Source: Leucogyrophana mollusca
Lineage: Eukaryota > Basidiomycota > Agaricomycetes > Boletales
Assembly (NCBI GenBank): GCA_021014945.1
Contig: MU266351.1
Span: 1-64,000, forward strand
Reading direction: 5' to 3'
Length of the DNA stretch: 64,000 nt
Shown here piece after piece: positions 1 to 12,919 of the stretch (positions within the stretch are counted from its first letter, which is position 1; every line of letters begins with the position of its first letter). The notes below the pieces were generated by a model. That model searched no databases, was not told where the DNA came from, and saw nothing but the letters and a program-made list of their open reading frames with translations. The position numbers and the translations under genes are program-made.

Positions 1-556
1 CTGTCACACCTCTCACCCTCTAAATCGTGAAAGTGCCAATACTGGGATGACACCTGCATGCCCGCTACTTAGAATATGTGTTGCTTACTTGTATGAGTGC
101 TAATAATGTGTCCCAGGTCAAAATTTTCACAATCATCCCCTCAATCTACATGTTCCTTGGGGCTAGTGATAGGTAAGCCTCTGCAAATCCGACTCTTTTG
201 TTGTGCTGGAGGTGCAACATTGCTCCGAATTTTCATCTGACACCTCAGAATATCTATTATACATGCTCTAGACATGCCCTAATTTTTGTAGCACGAGGGG
301 AATGTCGCAATGTAGTGATCTCGGAAAATTGCATTACAAGGTGCAATTGCACTTCTGTGGGAATGATAGTAGATATAGAAAAGCAACGTCACGTGGGCAA
401 GTCGCGTGCGCCTGCTTGCCCTTGTTTGCATTCCCCCAGCGCGTCGCGTCGCGTTTTGCTTGGACAATAACGTGGATCCACATCACAATTTACTATCCGC
501 CCACCTCCCACAACGCCTCAAGCGTCAAGTTCTCATCCCGGTCTTGTTAAGACATA
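1..556. other. Upstream intergenic region, no gene seen
   Basis: No frame here has a family motif or a credible coding run. The stretch ends at the start codon of the acidic protein at 557 and should carry its promoter, but I see no clear TATA box. Nothing else is supported. Confidence 0.5.
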
Positions 557-2137
557 ATGCCATTTTCACTCTCCAGTAGCAAGCACCTCCGAGTCAGCAA
601 TACACTCCTAGACTCTCCAACAATTCTGTCCGACGCGCTATCCATGCTGTCAGTATCCACGGACGGTTCGGACTCGGACCAAACAGAAGACATGCTGCCA
701 CCCAGATCTCCCAGCCGCCTCGAATTTCGTTTCGGTGTAGACGAAGACCACGAATCAGACTCATCGACAGACTCCGAAGCCGACTCAGCGCCCACGGAGA
801 AAGCCGTGCGCAAGACCAAGTGGGAACGCGCCCGCCGCGTATTTGGTGGCACCCCCCTGCATATTCTGACCGAACACAAGCTCTCAGAGGACGCGGATTC
901 GGATATCTCAGCCGTTGATCTTATAGCTTTGCCTACCCTGCGGATGGATGCGCGTGACGACTCCGAGTCCGGCTCAGAAGGTTCTGAAAGCAGCTCAGAG
1001 GAAGACCTGAGCCAGATGATCTTCTCTTCACCCATGGAAGATGCCTCGCATCCCGCTGCAATTGAGCCACGTTCACCCGAGCCCTTCAGAACATCAACTA
1101 TGCCGCCCGAGGTACCAAAGCAGGATCTGCCACCAGTCCCCGTGAAACCTTCAGCACAACGTCTGAACTACCCTCACCATGGTTTCTCTCGTAGCGCATT
1201 TATGCACCAAAAATCCTTCTGGAGCGCACGACGCGAGGAGTGGGTCGAATGGCAGCAGAGAAGCACCAATCAGCTGCGCACGTCCAAGTCCGACGACAAT
1301 GCAGGAGCGTATACCGCGATACTAGATACACCGTCGATGCCTAAATCTCCGTTACCACCCCCAACACCACCACCCCTCTCACGTCGATGGAGCGTCCCAC
1401 CCTCTGGGCTGGAAAGAGATGCGCAGATATACGCACCAAGCCGCTTTGCACAAGATGTCCACGCCCCTATATATCCTCGTGTGGGAGATGTCTCTGCTCT
1501 GCGTGATCCGTACTTTGCCAATGTCGACCGGTGTTTCTTCCAGTTTCCGTTGTGGACGATACACAAGACCCTTTACGTGTTCGATATGCACCAGAGGTCC
1601 ACAGCGCTTCCACCCTTGCGGTCAGAAGGCGATGTCAACGATCCTACTCCATGCCTCCGCGAGGAACCACGGTCGGGTGGACACCATAGTGCAGGTTCCG
1701 ACCGGGAATCTGATTCTCAACCCTCAGACGACGCAGACAGAACGCTGGTTGCGGATGATTGCGACCCCCCAACCAATTTACCGAAGAAGGGCTCCGAAAT
1801 AAACATTTCAGACTTTCCTCCACAGAAATCACCAGCGTCTTGCCCCGGGGCATGGGATGGCGTTCGCGCTTGGGAGCTTAGCTGGTACGCCCGCTGGGAG
1901 CTTTTCATTAACCTCATCCAGCGCGATCACGAACTCCAGCAGCCTTCGCCACCAGAGCCGATGGTGCACTTCTCTGGGGAAACGAGCGAGCAGGACAGCT
2001 GTGATGACGATGAAGAAGATTACGGGACCTTGGTTTCGAACCCGATTTTCACCAAGACATTCGAGGAGGGGTATCGCCCTGCTATAGACTTTTTCTCGGG
2101 GGGAGACGGAGACCAGGTGAAAGTAATTTGTGTTTGA
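557..2137 (+). CDS. Acidic, serine-rich hypothetical protein (526 aa)
   Basis: I do not recognise this protein. It is one uninterrupted open frame starting at ATG 557 and ending in TGA, which is unusual here because most neighbours have several introns. The N-terminal third is rich in Ser, Asp and Glu (for example SDSDQTEDM and DESDSSTDSEADS-like runs), the middle is proline-rich (PLPPPTPPPLSRR), and the C-terminal part has more order-promoting residues, with WELSWYARWELF followed by another acidic patch (DSCDDDEEDYG). This pattern suggests a largely disordered protein with one or two short folded or binding segments around residues 330-350 and 430-460. No signal peptide or membrane segment is visible. 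Location and function are unknown. The length and codon pattern make it a real gene rather than chance. Confidence 0.75.
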   Translation: MPFSLSSSKHLRVSNTLLDSPTILSDALSMLSVSTDGSDSDQTEDMLPPRSPSRLEFRFGVDEDHESDSSTDSEADSAPTEKAVRKTKWERARRVFGGTPLHILTEHKLSEDADSDISAVDLIALPTLRMDARDDSESGSEGSESSSEEDLSQMIFSSPMEDASHPAAIEPRSPEPFRTSTMPPEVPKQDLPPVPVKPSAQRLNYPHHGFSRSAFMHQKSFWSARREEWVEWQQRSTNQLRTSKSDDNAGAYTAILDTPSMPKSPLPPPTPPPLSRRWSVPPSGLERDAQIYAPSRFAQDVHAPIYPRVGDVSALRDPYFANVDRCFFQFPLWTIHKTLYVFDMHQRSTALPPLRSEGDVNDPTPCLREEPRSGGHHSAGSDRESDSQPSDDADRTLVADDCDPPTNLPKKGSEINISDFPPQKSPASCPGAWDGVRAWELSWYARWELFINLIQRDHELQQPSPPEPMVHFSGETSEQDSCDDDEEDYGTLVSNPIFTKTFEEGYRPAIDFFSGGDGDQVKVICV

Positions 2138-2391
2138 GAGCAGGCGGTCTCTGCACATAAGTATTGTAGTACTTGTATGTTTCTTAGAGCTCAGTATAGT
2201 TCCTGTTGTTGCGACATCAATGTAGTTTTGTTCACAATTCTTAGCTTTGTACGTGTCTGCGTCCTCTGTCGATGATAGCAGTTTGATAGCATATGTCTAC
2301 AGATGCAAAGTAGTCAAAATATGTGCGCTGGCTGTCTACGATGACATAGATAGAATCTAGCACCCCAACAGGGCACCACCAGGTATCACGT

Positions 2392-3873
2392 CTAGGCAGA
2401 CGTTCTATCTGTCTGGGGCGTCGCGGGGAGGATGCCTCTACCAGTAAATCCCCATTCGATCTGATGTGAAAGCTTTATGGTCACCCCCAGATCTCTGGCG
2501 AACCTGTCGAATCCAAACATGAGTTCTGCCCAACGAAAACTTAATTCAAACCTCACTCACTCCCAAACGCTGCCAGGGTTCTTCTGGAACTGCCTTCCTA
2601 CAAAAATGACGTCCGACTGCCCCTTGTCGAGGACACTCTGGGCGGTTCGGCCATTCGCGATGGAGCCGACGGCGCTCACGAGGATCTTGTTGCCGACAGC
2701 GTCCTTCACAGCTTGTGAGAGAGGCGCTTGGTAGGCTACCCCGCCCTTGATGACCGCTTTTGGGTGGGTTCCACCACTGGAGACGTCAAGCAAGTCGATG
2801 CCATGCTCTGCCAGGATACTGGCAAATTTGATTGTGTCCTCAATACGCCAAGAAGGCACATTCGGAAGGGATTCTTCGAGCCATTCGGTGGCTGATATTC
2901 TGGTGCCATATATATCAGTATTGGATTTAATAATTAAAAAACTAGCTCATACCTGAAGAAAAGGGGCATATCCTGGGGTATGACACTCCGAACAGCGTCG
3001 ACTACTTCCAGCGCAAGGCGAACACGATTCTCGAAGGTACCACCGTACTCATCTGTGCGTGTGTTCGAGATCGGACTCATGAACGACGACAGCAAAAATC
3101 CGTGAGCGCCATGGATTTCAATAACATCGATACCGGCCTGCACCGCTCTCTTCGCCGCCGCAGCGAAGGCGGCGACAATGGCAGTGATTCCCCTCTTCGT
3201 AAGTTGTTTCGGAGTGGGATGGGATGGGCTGAAAGGTTTGTCGGTGACACTCCACACGTTCTCCGGCCAGCCCCCGACGGCTTCAGTGGCGGTAAGCCCA
3301 GGATGCAGCCATGGAGCGACAGTAGATGCTTTCCAGCCGGCGTGGGCGAGCTGAATACCGACCTTCTGGTTTTGAGAGTGGGCAAACTCGACTATCTTTC
3401 TCAGTGGTTCGATTTGGCTATCCTGCCAGAGGCCGGAGTCCTCAGGGGTTATCCGCGCTTCAGGTAGTACAGCAGTGCCCTCTATGATGGAGAGCCCTGG
3501 TCCTTGGATGAAGACGCCGCCAACTAGTTAAGGTCGGTCGTCAAATACCGAAGTGTACTGAAGCAGAAAAAGGTGTGCTCACGGAATGCTTGGTGCCACC
3601 CTGTGAGATGGCCATTGTCGGCAGAGTACTGGCATAGAGGTGATAGCTTACGACCATGAGGTGCAAAACGTCAAGGACTTAGCAAGGGTTGAGGAGACTA
3701 TGACATACGAAGAGGCGGTTGTGGAAGGTCGTTCCACGAATCTTAATGGGCTGGAACAACTTCGGGATAGGTTTCCCGTCGGGCTGAGGGTCAAATGCAG
3801 TCCCTGCAGCGGTGACTTGGGCGGGGGTGAAGTACGGGATCGCATGTGCTCGCTTGTTGGCTATCGACTGCAT
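2392..3873 (-). CDS. NADH:flavin oxidoreductase, old yellow enzyme family, copy 1 (416 aa)
   Basis: This is an FMN-dependent ene-reductase of the YqjM-like (class III) OYE group, which reduces activated C=C bonds using NAD(P)H, probably in the cytosol. By eye it has five exons with introns at 3647-3708, 3524-3582, 2900-2952 and 2504-2560, giving 416 residues, normal for the family. Visible marks are the redox Cys/Tyr pair in [12 protein letters not shown], the flavin/substrate His pair in IHGAHGFLL, RTDEYGGTFENR, and the FMN phosphate-binding end VGRQFQKNPGSVW. The residue after the second His-Gly is Phe where YqjM-type enzymes normally have the proton-donating Tyr. WHQAF also replaces the more usual WHLxH. 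The C-terminal tail after IEWGFTGRG differs from copy 2. Copy 2 lies about 1 kb upstream in the same orientation, so this is a tandem duplication. The start MQSIANK is shared by both copies. Confidence 0.9.
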
Positions 3874-4851
3874 GGTTGGATATGAGCAGTGAGGAGGGCA
3901 AGGATGAACTGTTGAGAACTATGGCTTCGTCGAACCAGCATTTATAGTGAGGCCTCTGTGCTCAATAATGTTTATCATGTCGCAATTTTCTGAGGATTGA
4001 TAAGCACAAGTCCCTCTCGTCTTACCAAGCGAGAGGTTGGTAAGGCCAACTTTCGGCGCCTTTGAGAAGAGATCGTAACTGGAGCATTCGAAAGCGGGGG
4101 AAGCGGTTGAGGTTTCAGCATGTGTTGCCTGAGTTTTTCGAGGCAAGTGTTTCCACATTCAACGCACCTGGCTCGGGAGCGTGAAAATCGGTGTAATAAT
4201 GAGCTCTCACAAAGATAAGATTGTTGAACGTTCGTGAAATATGTTAGGTTTCGCGATCTGATTTCAAGATGGACGTGACGTTGGGCCTCGTGGCAAGAAG
4301 CTGAAGATCTAATGCCAATGGCGGGGTGGGGAAGATAATTACATGATGGACGTGACCTGAAGCGGCTGTGGATCTTCAATTGTTCAAGTGGCTAACCTAT
4401 GTGCTGTGATCCAGGTGTTGGCGTATCTCGAGTACCACAGTTTCCACAAAGAGCGGTCTCTTGTTCCGATGGTTAAACTCGACTTGGTTGCCATTGAATC
4501 CTGTGTAGGTCGCAGTAAGCCTCTGAGCGCCCCCCTTTTGTCGAGTATTAGGCGGAGGACCTGATCAACGACCGCGTGAGGAGGCAGAGCTTGCCGGCAA
4601 ATTTGAGACAAATCTTTCGGAGGGTTGGGACGATACATTCAACTCATGTCGGGGGGTAAGGCCACAGCCGGGAGGGTTCTTTTCGACAATCGTATATGAA
4701 CCAGCTGGTGGACAAAAATGATCAACAACCAAAAAGGAGCTCATGCTCACATTCAGCTGCATGACTTGTTAGCATGATGCTGATCAACCGGAAAAATTAC
4801 TCTACACGTGGGTATCCTTCTAAAATCCTTTCTGATGAATGCATCTAGAGT
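3874..4851. other. Spacer between tandem OYE genes
   Basis: This is about 980 nt between the start of copy 1 and the stop of copy 2. It holds the copy 1 promoter and the copy 2 3' region. The short open frames have no family signal, and I see no remnant of a third OYE copy. Confidence 0.5.
3939..3948 (-). promoter_or_regulatory. Candidate TATA box of OYE copy 1
   Basis: On the minus strand this reads CTATAAATG, about 70 nt upstream of the OYE copy 1 start codon. OYE copy 2 has a TATA-like element at a similar distance, which supports a conserved core promoter kept after duplication. Position and sequence only. Confidence 0.45.
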
Positions 4852-6322
<1,471 letters not shown>

Positions 6323-8329
6323 GGTAAGGGCTGATAGGGAGGATGGAATGATGAATACTAATGGCGGTTAACGCGGTATTTATATGGCCACCGGATGATG
6401 AAAATAGCCTCAATCTCGCAATCTCATGCCATTATTAAGCTGTTGTGTCCTTACCAATACCTTATAACTTCCTCGGAGGTTATCGAAAGCCCATTAAGAT
6501 TGGTCCAATGTACACAAGGAATGTACTGCCTAGACCACATGGTTACTGATTACTACCAAGGTTGTTAGATTACACCAAGCATTGCAATGAAGAAACGCAC
6601 AATATCAACCTTATCACCTGCTTCCTCCTTAACTGCTTCCCAGCGACCCCAGTACGACTACCTGTAACCCGGCTACACCTAGGCGAAGATAAATATTGAA
6701 GATGAACAGGGTACTTACCCAGACATATATTCCAGAAAAACCGAACCAATCTCAACAAGGAGATCAAATAGCAAAAAATTGTTATGAACCAGCCCGAGAG
6801 TAGTCTGAATCGAGTTTCACAGTCCAAAAGAACTGTGAGCCACGAAGTGAACTCAAGGACGGGGGTTCTCCACAGCGCACAACCAGCGTGTTTCCTCGGA
6901 CGCCAAGAGTGTTAAACTCTAGCCGTGAAGCGGTAATTGTTTAGGATGCTCGACGCAATGGAGTGACCATTGGCCAGTCTTATACGCACGACCAGCGCGA
7001 CGGGCGCCTGACTAATGAGAGAGGTCATGACCGGTGCACGGTGCGACGCGGTAGCCGTCTCTGCGAAGATAGTCCACGATGAGGATCGTGTCTCCCGGGA
7101 TACGACCCAAAGGAGAAGTCTCTGATGTGTAGACATCAAGAGATAGTCGATGGAATCGATGCTAGGCTACCATGCAAACAGGGAGCGTGCAAGTCCCTGC
7201 CGGCACTCACTTGAGGAGCACCTGGCGCGATAGAAACGCAAAGAGTGTGCGAGAGCAGAAAAAAACCCGCCCGATCCCCACGACGCATTCCAAATCCCAC
7301 CACCCCTAACCCTCCCCTGAGCGCAGGATCTTGGGGCCAATGAAAATGATGGGCTGCTTTTCTGGTACGTCGTTCAGCCGATTACAGCTGGGCCCTGCTA
7401 GAGCCGATCGAGGAGGATTGGAATGCTCAGACCTTAGCCCGCTCACGAAAGAGGATGCACGAAGCATCCTGTCTGGAGTGAGCATTCGTGGCCTTCGAGC
7501 TGGTTGAGGAGAAAGGGGTTTTCGAAGTCCGCCATCGAAGACATGTCGAACTCCGCGATTCTTCACATAAACTTTAAAACTCGAGCACGCCTCACTTGCA
7601 GTTAAACGATCACCAAAGATCAGAGTACTGGACAGCTTCACGAATCACTTCTGTTCGGCCCTGCCAGTATCTACAATACGGTAGTAGGTGTCTTCTATTA
7701 CAGGGCATTCCAACATACATTTGTCCCCAAAGGAATTCCCATATCCGGAATACAAACCTTGCTTTCAATCGTTTGCCAGGCAAGGATCGTCCTGAGTCAC
7801 GTATGGATTGGAGTTGCTCTAAAATGCAGTGTGTCGATCCAAACTGACGTGCTTCATCTTGCCCACCGCACCCCGGAGTCTGGGCGATCGCATCATTTTC
7901 TCTGCCTATGCCAAAACTTCGACTAGGTGAGCGGCAATTCCACCCTTTCACAAATCTCCAAAGAGACCCCCATCTTCGATAATAATAAGTTCTACTTTGG
8001 GTTGTCTCTTGATTGGAGTCGATCCTCCCGTTACTGTGTGCCTCCTGTACTCATTCACTGCCCCGGTCCGGCAGAAACAGAGCCCCTTATACTTGCTCTT
8101 ACCGCGCGGATCCGAGTTTTCCCTCCTGGTCATCGCCCGGGCTCTCCCGCTATTAGCTGCGGGTTTGGCAAGCCAGGCATGAACGTATCGTTAAGGCTCC
8201 GGAAATCCGGGCGTTACATTGATAATGATATGTTTGAGTTGAGGATTAGGTTGGTGTGCGTATACAGTGTCTTAGTCTACAGTGTCCCATGTGTGCGTTA
8301 TCCCCCGGGGGTCCCTAGGTGCACCACGC
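6323..8329. other. 2 kb intergenic region, no supported gene
   Basis: Only short overlapping open frames on both strands are present, with no recognisable motif and no consistent exon chain. The part next to 6322 is the OYE copy 2 promoter, and the part next to 8330 is the 3' region of the following gene. I see no repeat or mobile-element signature. Confidence 0.45.
6377..6386 (-). promoter_or_regulatory. Candidate TATA box of OYE copy 2
   Basis: The minus strand reads CCATATAAATA, about 55-60 nt upstream of the OYE copy 2 start codon. It matches the position of the TATA-like element in front of copy 1. Confidence 0.45.
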
Positions 8330-8864
8330 TCAGTTCAAGCCCTGAACGTGTCTCCACGTCCCCCCCATCCGCTCCTCTCCTTCTGACTCCGATGTGGTAT
8401 AGTTCGAATGCGTAATAGAAGGGGCTCGTCTATGTGACGAGCCCTTGTGGCGGGATTGCCACTCGTGCGCCTTCCGCTGTTTGCGATTGCGGACGATAAC
8501 TGGTGCGACTTCGCGCAGGGTCATTCTCTCCTCGGGTGATAGCCGGGAGAGAGGAGACGAGGACAACAGCAACAGATCTGCTGGGGTGTATATCGGCACT
8601 GCGAGCAGCGGATCAGCGTTATGCTTCAAAGATCTTGGAGGCCAACTTACGAGATGTGTGCCGTTCATGTGGCGTCGGAGAAATAGACCGCTCCGAGAGA
8701 GCACTCGAAGAGGGCGTAGGCGACGAGGCCCTCGACGAGCTTGAATACGATCCCGAGACACCCCGCCTGTGTACAGGAACATAGAGCCCACCGGACGTCG
8801 GCGAAGCGGGCATGTATGACGAAGATGAGGGGTAAGCGATGGTGATAGGTGCTGATCGCGACAT
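8330..8864 (-). CDS. Small serine/arginine-rich hypothetical protein (160 aa)
   Basis: I do not recognise a domain. Two exons (8864-8651 and 8598-8330) join cleanly in frame across a 52-nt intron with a GTAAGT donor and a CGCAG acceptor, giving 160 residues. The start MSRSAPITI is at ATG 8864. The first half is Ser/Pro-rich and disordered (SSSSRASSPTPSSS). The second half has a short helical-looking segment, DLLLLSSSPLSRLSPEERMTL, followed by a basic stretch (VRNRKQRKAHEWQSRHKG) and an acidic end (SESEGEERM). No signal peptide or membrane span is present. The clean splice, TATA element upstream and biased composition argue for a real gene, perhaps a fungal-specific nuclear or cytosolic protein. 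Function is unknown. Confidence 0.65.
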
Positions 8865-9618
8865 CTTGCTGGAATAGCGTTTAGTGTGTTACGAGGAAGT
8901 ACTGGAGGCGGGAGGGTGAGGGGGAACACTGAAGCTTTGCAACTGCGTTGGGGAGCGGGACATCTGCGGATTCTGTTGGTCTTATATATCCGCACGGAAG
9001 AACAAGGGAGCTAAGCGCAGCCTGTGCTTTTGTGACGCCTGGGCCAAGAGGCTCTAGCGTGATTATTGTGAGGATGTCGTGGCATGCTGTGAGTCATCTC
9101 CCTTGTAAGCCGCGTCAGCTATTCTCTCCGACTGCGCACGTCGACGCCAGTCTGGAAGGACGTGGAACTCTCGGAAGTTCACCGAAATGTTCCTACCCGT
9201 TCGCCCGACTCCGGCGGCATCGCCACATGTCATCTCATGCCACTCCTCCAGACAGCTCCCGACCCTCTCGGAAGATTCCAGAACCGTGTCGGTGCTGTAA
9301 TTAGCCGTGGGCGAGGCCGGTGAGGAGTCCAAATGCAAACGGCTGTAAGCCAGTCACCCGAAGTGCCAAAAGAGGCTCCTTGACAGCAAAAGCTCTCTGG
9401 TGCGTTTCCCAAGACGATCAGACTTTTAGATGCGGTGACTCGTGGAACCCAAGGTCAGATGCAGAAAGTCATGAGATTACTTGTGCTACGAGATTGAGAG
9501 GAGTTGCGGTTAAATCAATAAATGTGCGTAAAATTAGAGCAAGATGTAGATGCTAGCAGGTGTGCATAGAAGCTTTTGGTAGGAATGGAGTAAGCAAAGG
9601 TGTGGAATCACGTCACAT
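8865..9618. other. Intergenic region, no gene seen
   Basis: This is about 750 nt between the small Ser-rich gene and MAM33. It contains the promoter of the former and the 3' end of the latter. The open frames here are short and lack family signals. Confidence 0.45.
8981..8990 (-). promoter_or_regulatory. Candidate TATA box of the 8.3-8.9 kb gene
   Basis: The minus strand reads GATATATAAG about 115 nt before the start codon at 8864. It is the only TATA-like element nearby. Confidence 0.35.
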
Positions 9619-10752
9619 CTAGGCGTCAACGAAGTTCTTGACGTTGTCCAACCACCTCACATACTCCTGCGCGAATAAGTTATTACGAATGCTCTATAAG
9701 AGACGAATGCGGTGGTACGAACCTTCTGCTCCTTAAACTCAGAGTATTCAGGGATGAACATCGCGAGGTTCTCGTTTATGCCACGTTCCTGCAAGTACTT
9801 CTCAAATTCCTCCTGCACCGCCACGTCGAGGGTGTCAAACTATAACCCTATCATTAGCTAGTGCCCTCAAAACTGGCGTAAATACGCACCTGGGGCCCAA
9901 TGTACAGTCCCCGACGTTTCCAGTCAGCCTCGGCGGTCAACTCAGTGCCAAGCTGAGCGTCTGGGTAGAAGGAGATGTTGTCAATGATGAAAGCACCCTC
10001 TTGGCACATAGTGTCAATGTTGATCGACCCTTTGCCATTGGTCTGGAGAAGGGGGTAAGATACCACAGAGAAAATTTCCGGACAAGGATGATCCCACCTT
10101 CGTAATGGAGAACGACGAGCGGATTGGGTATGTGTGGATGGGCTCGTCTTCCGAGTTGGCATCATCACCCTCTTCTTGCTCGTACTCTGGATCCTCGTCC
10201 GCAGTCTGGATGTCAGCAATAGAGAACATCAAACGGATGCTATCATTACATTGGGTTGTCAATGGTTGCACATTTTCAAGATGAGTTCGAGACTTACTTC
10301 TCATTGCCGAACTTGCGCGTCAGTGTAACCTCGTCGTTGCCGAGAGTGTCTTCGATCTGGCATTCTTTTTTACAAAGTAGCGCAAAACGAACAAAATGGT
10401 TTACTAACCTGCCACACACCCTGCTCCTTGAAGGTCTTCAAGAACTCAGGGTCTGCGCTTTCAACGGCAGCTTCCTTCTCATACTTCAACTCCTCTGCAA
10501 GTTTTTGCGAGAGGACGACGTCACCTGTAATTCAGTGCGGCTTGCGTCAGAAGGTTGCACGTTGCCGTTGTGAGCAAGCTACTCACTTGAGCCCTCGGCA
10601 AATCTACGAGCAGAAACTGAGAAGGCTCTCGTCGCAGAGAGAGAAACGCGTGATGCAACAACATTCGACACGCGGAAAGGTGCAATCCGTGCAGGACGAG
10701 CAATTGCACGGGAAGACAGAGAGAGTTGACGGAGCGCGCGAATGGCAGACAT
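9619..10752 (-). CDS. MAM33: Mitochondrial acidic protein MAM33/p32 family (266 aa)
   Basis: This is a homologue of yeast Mam33 and human C1QBP/p32, a doughnut-shaped homotrimeric acidic protein of the mitochondrial matrix linked to mitochondrial translation and oxidative phosphorylation. Seven exons splice in frame to 266 residues (introns near 10525-10586, 10357-10408, 10240-10297, 10043-10097, 9840-9889 and 9667-9722). The first exon is a typical presequence rich in Arg, Ser and Ala with no acidic residue (MSAIRALRQLSLSSRAIARP onward). The middle has the acidic loop DEDPEYEQEEGDDANSEDE, and the C-terminus has the family signature of RGINENLAMFIPEYSEFKEQ followed by YVRWLDNVKNFV. Length and motif order match the family. 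Nothing is broken. Confidence 0.93.
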
Positions 10753-11658
10753 GACTGGGCGTTGACGGGTTCTGTGGTCCTAAAGAGAACGATAAAAAAA
10801 ACGAGATGATGAGAGCGAAGCGGTGGAACCTTTCAGTTTTAGGGTGCACCAAAATTTAACCGATCGTTTTCGGATTGTTTGGCAAGAGCTTGTGAAATAA
10901 ACAAACGTTAACACTTCCCAAATTGGGTGCACCAACTGTTTTCAAAAGGCAACAACAGAAATCGATGTCCCTGACTTTCACTCGACCTTTTTCTGACATT
11001 TTCGCTTCGAAAACCACGCCAGAGAGTGAGCACCACATCGAATTGGCCGTTATCGTGATTCTCCCCAAGACGCACGAGGCAAGATACTGGAGCATTATCT
11101 CTGGTTACCCAACTCCATTCAGGCGCTCCTACATCAGGATCCGGGACGTATGATCTATGTATATAATGTTCGTCATTTCGACCCATCGTCTATCATACAA
11201 AGCATAAATACACGCCAACGAGCAGAGAGCAAAGGGAGAGCATGGGTGCATAACTAATGGTCCTTACATAAATAAATCAACACGATAGAAACACGAGCAC
11301 TTCGAATTAAATCCACACTTTGCCTCCGGCGGCTTTTTGACCATAAACAGCATCCCGAATACCATCCCATCCATCCAGCTTCTTGTCAAAACACACGTGA
11401 GACCCAGTTGGTGGTCAAAATGCAGTCGGAGTCGAGAATTCAGTGTTACGTAGGAGGCAAAACAGAATCAATTCGAAAAGAAGAAAAAAAAAAAACAGAA
11501 CGTCAATGCAAACGGCAATTAGGATCGAGTAAAATGGGGGAAAGCATTGGCGGGGCGACAACAGGAAGACAGCAGCGGGAGAAAAAATGGAGAGCAAGCG
11601 GGCCCTCAAAAATGAAGGTCGAAGTATAGCCACCGATGACTCGTGACTTGTCATGGTC
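10753..11658. other. Intergenic region, no gene seen
   Basis: About 900 nt upstream of MAM33 and downstream of the Zn2Cys6 gene. There is a poly-A tract near 11484-11496. The open frames are short and overlap on both strands. No gene is supported. Confidence 0.45.
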
Positions 11659-12919
11659 TTACACATCACCTCCATCGTTCTCACCAGAACTGCTGGCGCC
11701 AGGCTCGGAAACCTGATCACTTCCTCCCGACGGTCCGACGGATGCTGGGGCTGGCGCAGCGGCGGCAGCCACCTTCACCTTCTTCGATTTAGATTCGCCA
11801 TTCTTCCCAGCCCGCGCTCTCTTCTTTGTGGTGGTCGGCGGAGGAATTTCTTCAATTTCCTGGCCGTCCGTTTCTCCAGACTGGCTGGAGCTCCTATTGG
11901 CCGCACCTGGGTCCATCGTTTGCATTGGCGCGCCGTTCGGAGGCGGAGGGTAAGCGACGGGGTGGCCATTAGGACTGTAGTGGGGGAAATAGCCCGGCGG
12001 AGGAGGCACGGGGTAATACGGAACCATCGCTGGCGCCTGACCGTTGCCGTTTGGCGATCCTTCGGTGCCGGGCTGGCCTTCGTGCCCGGGAGGCATAAAT
12101 CCAGGAGGCGGATAGAAGTAGGGATAGTAACCTTCGGGAGGAGGGAAGTGAGGCATCGTGTGCATAGGCGGGGGGGCGGGAGCCGCCGGTGGGCTCTGTG
12201 AAGACCCGTTGGGTTGCCATTCTGCATCTCCGTTCGTGGACGTAAAGCCTACGGTATAAATTTCTAACGTGGCCGTGGAGATGCTGTCTGCGACTCACCT
12301 CCATATGAAGGCTCGGTGCTCGTCTTCCCCTTTCGTTTATAGGGTCCTCGCTTGATGCCCTTCTGTCGCTCTTTGCGTACGCCGTCAACGCATGTATCGG
12401 GGATTCCATACTTAATGCAGCGCTCGCAAGGACGGGCTTCATCGCACCGCTTACACGCATTCGCACAATTGGTGCACTAATTGTCCCCTACAGCATCAGC
12501 CAAAAACTCGTACACATACATATCCATCGGATCCCTCACCGCCATCTTGACTTGCTTACGTTTCGGCCTTAAGCCATTTGCACTCCCGGGTCCACCTTGC
12601 TGCGAATATTGGTAGCCTGGTATGTGACGTAAGATTTGTCGTGTGTTGTTGGTTTTAGGGGGGACATACCTTGACCAGCAGGAGGAGACGCATATGGGTA
12701 CATCATTCCGGGAGCCGGTGCAAACGGGATCATATACGGAGGACCAGGGGGAGCGCCGTTGGCTGTGTCGGTGTGATTCGCGTCAGGTGGTGGGGGGTAG
12801 TAAACAGGATAACCCGGGGGGTAAGAGGCGCCATACGGTTGGGGATAAGGAGCCATTGTAGGTGGATACGGATGCTCTTGAGAGACAGGCCCAGAGTTCT
12901 TAGGCTGGTCATTCGACAT
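11659..12919 (-). CDS. Zn2Cys6 transcription factor with proline/tyrosine-rich arms
   Basis: This is a fungal zinc-cluster DNA-binding protein, presumably nuclear. The cluster is read near 12480-12390 as CTNCANACKRCDEARPCERC followed by IKYGIPDTC. Spacing is C-x2-C-x6-C-x5-C-x2-C-x8-C, the canonical Zn2Cys6 pattern, with one extra Cys inside the x6 loop. After it comes a basic tail (RKERQKGIKRGPYKRKGK) expected to contact DNA. The N-terminal arm (YPQPYGASYPPGYPVYYPP) and the C-terminal arm (many P, Y, G, Q) are low complexity and likely disordered. Near the end a lysine/arginine-rich patch (TTKKRARAGK) looks like a nuclear signal. Start is ATG 12919 (MSNDQPKN), and the frame upstream of it has no ATG. 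Several short introns are present, and I did not fix every border. Target genes cannot be inferred. Confidence 0.85.

Noticed and set aside
7927..8415. Plus frame of 162 codons overlapping the end of the small Ser-rich gene
   Set aside because: It overlaps antisense to a clean two-exon gene and has no motif.
11653..12201. Plus-strand frame of 182 codons opposite the Zn2Cys6 gene
   Set aside because: It is rich in Arg/Trp as expected from the reverse of Pro/Tyr-rich codons; the minus strand has the zinc-cluster protein.
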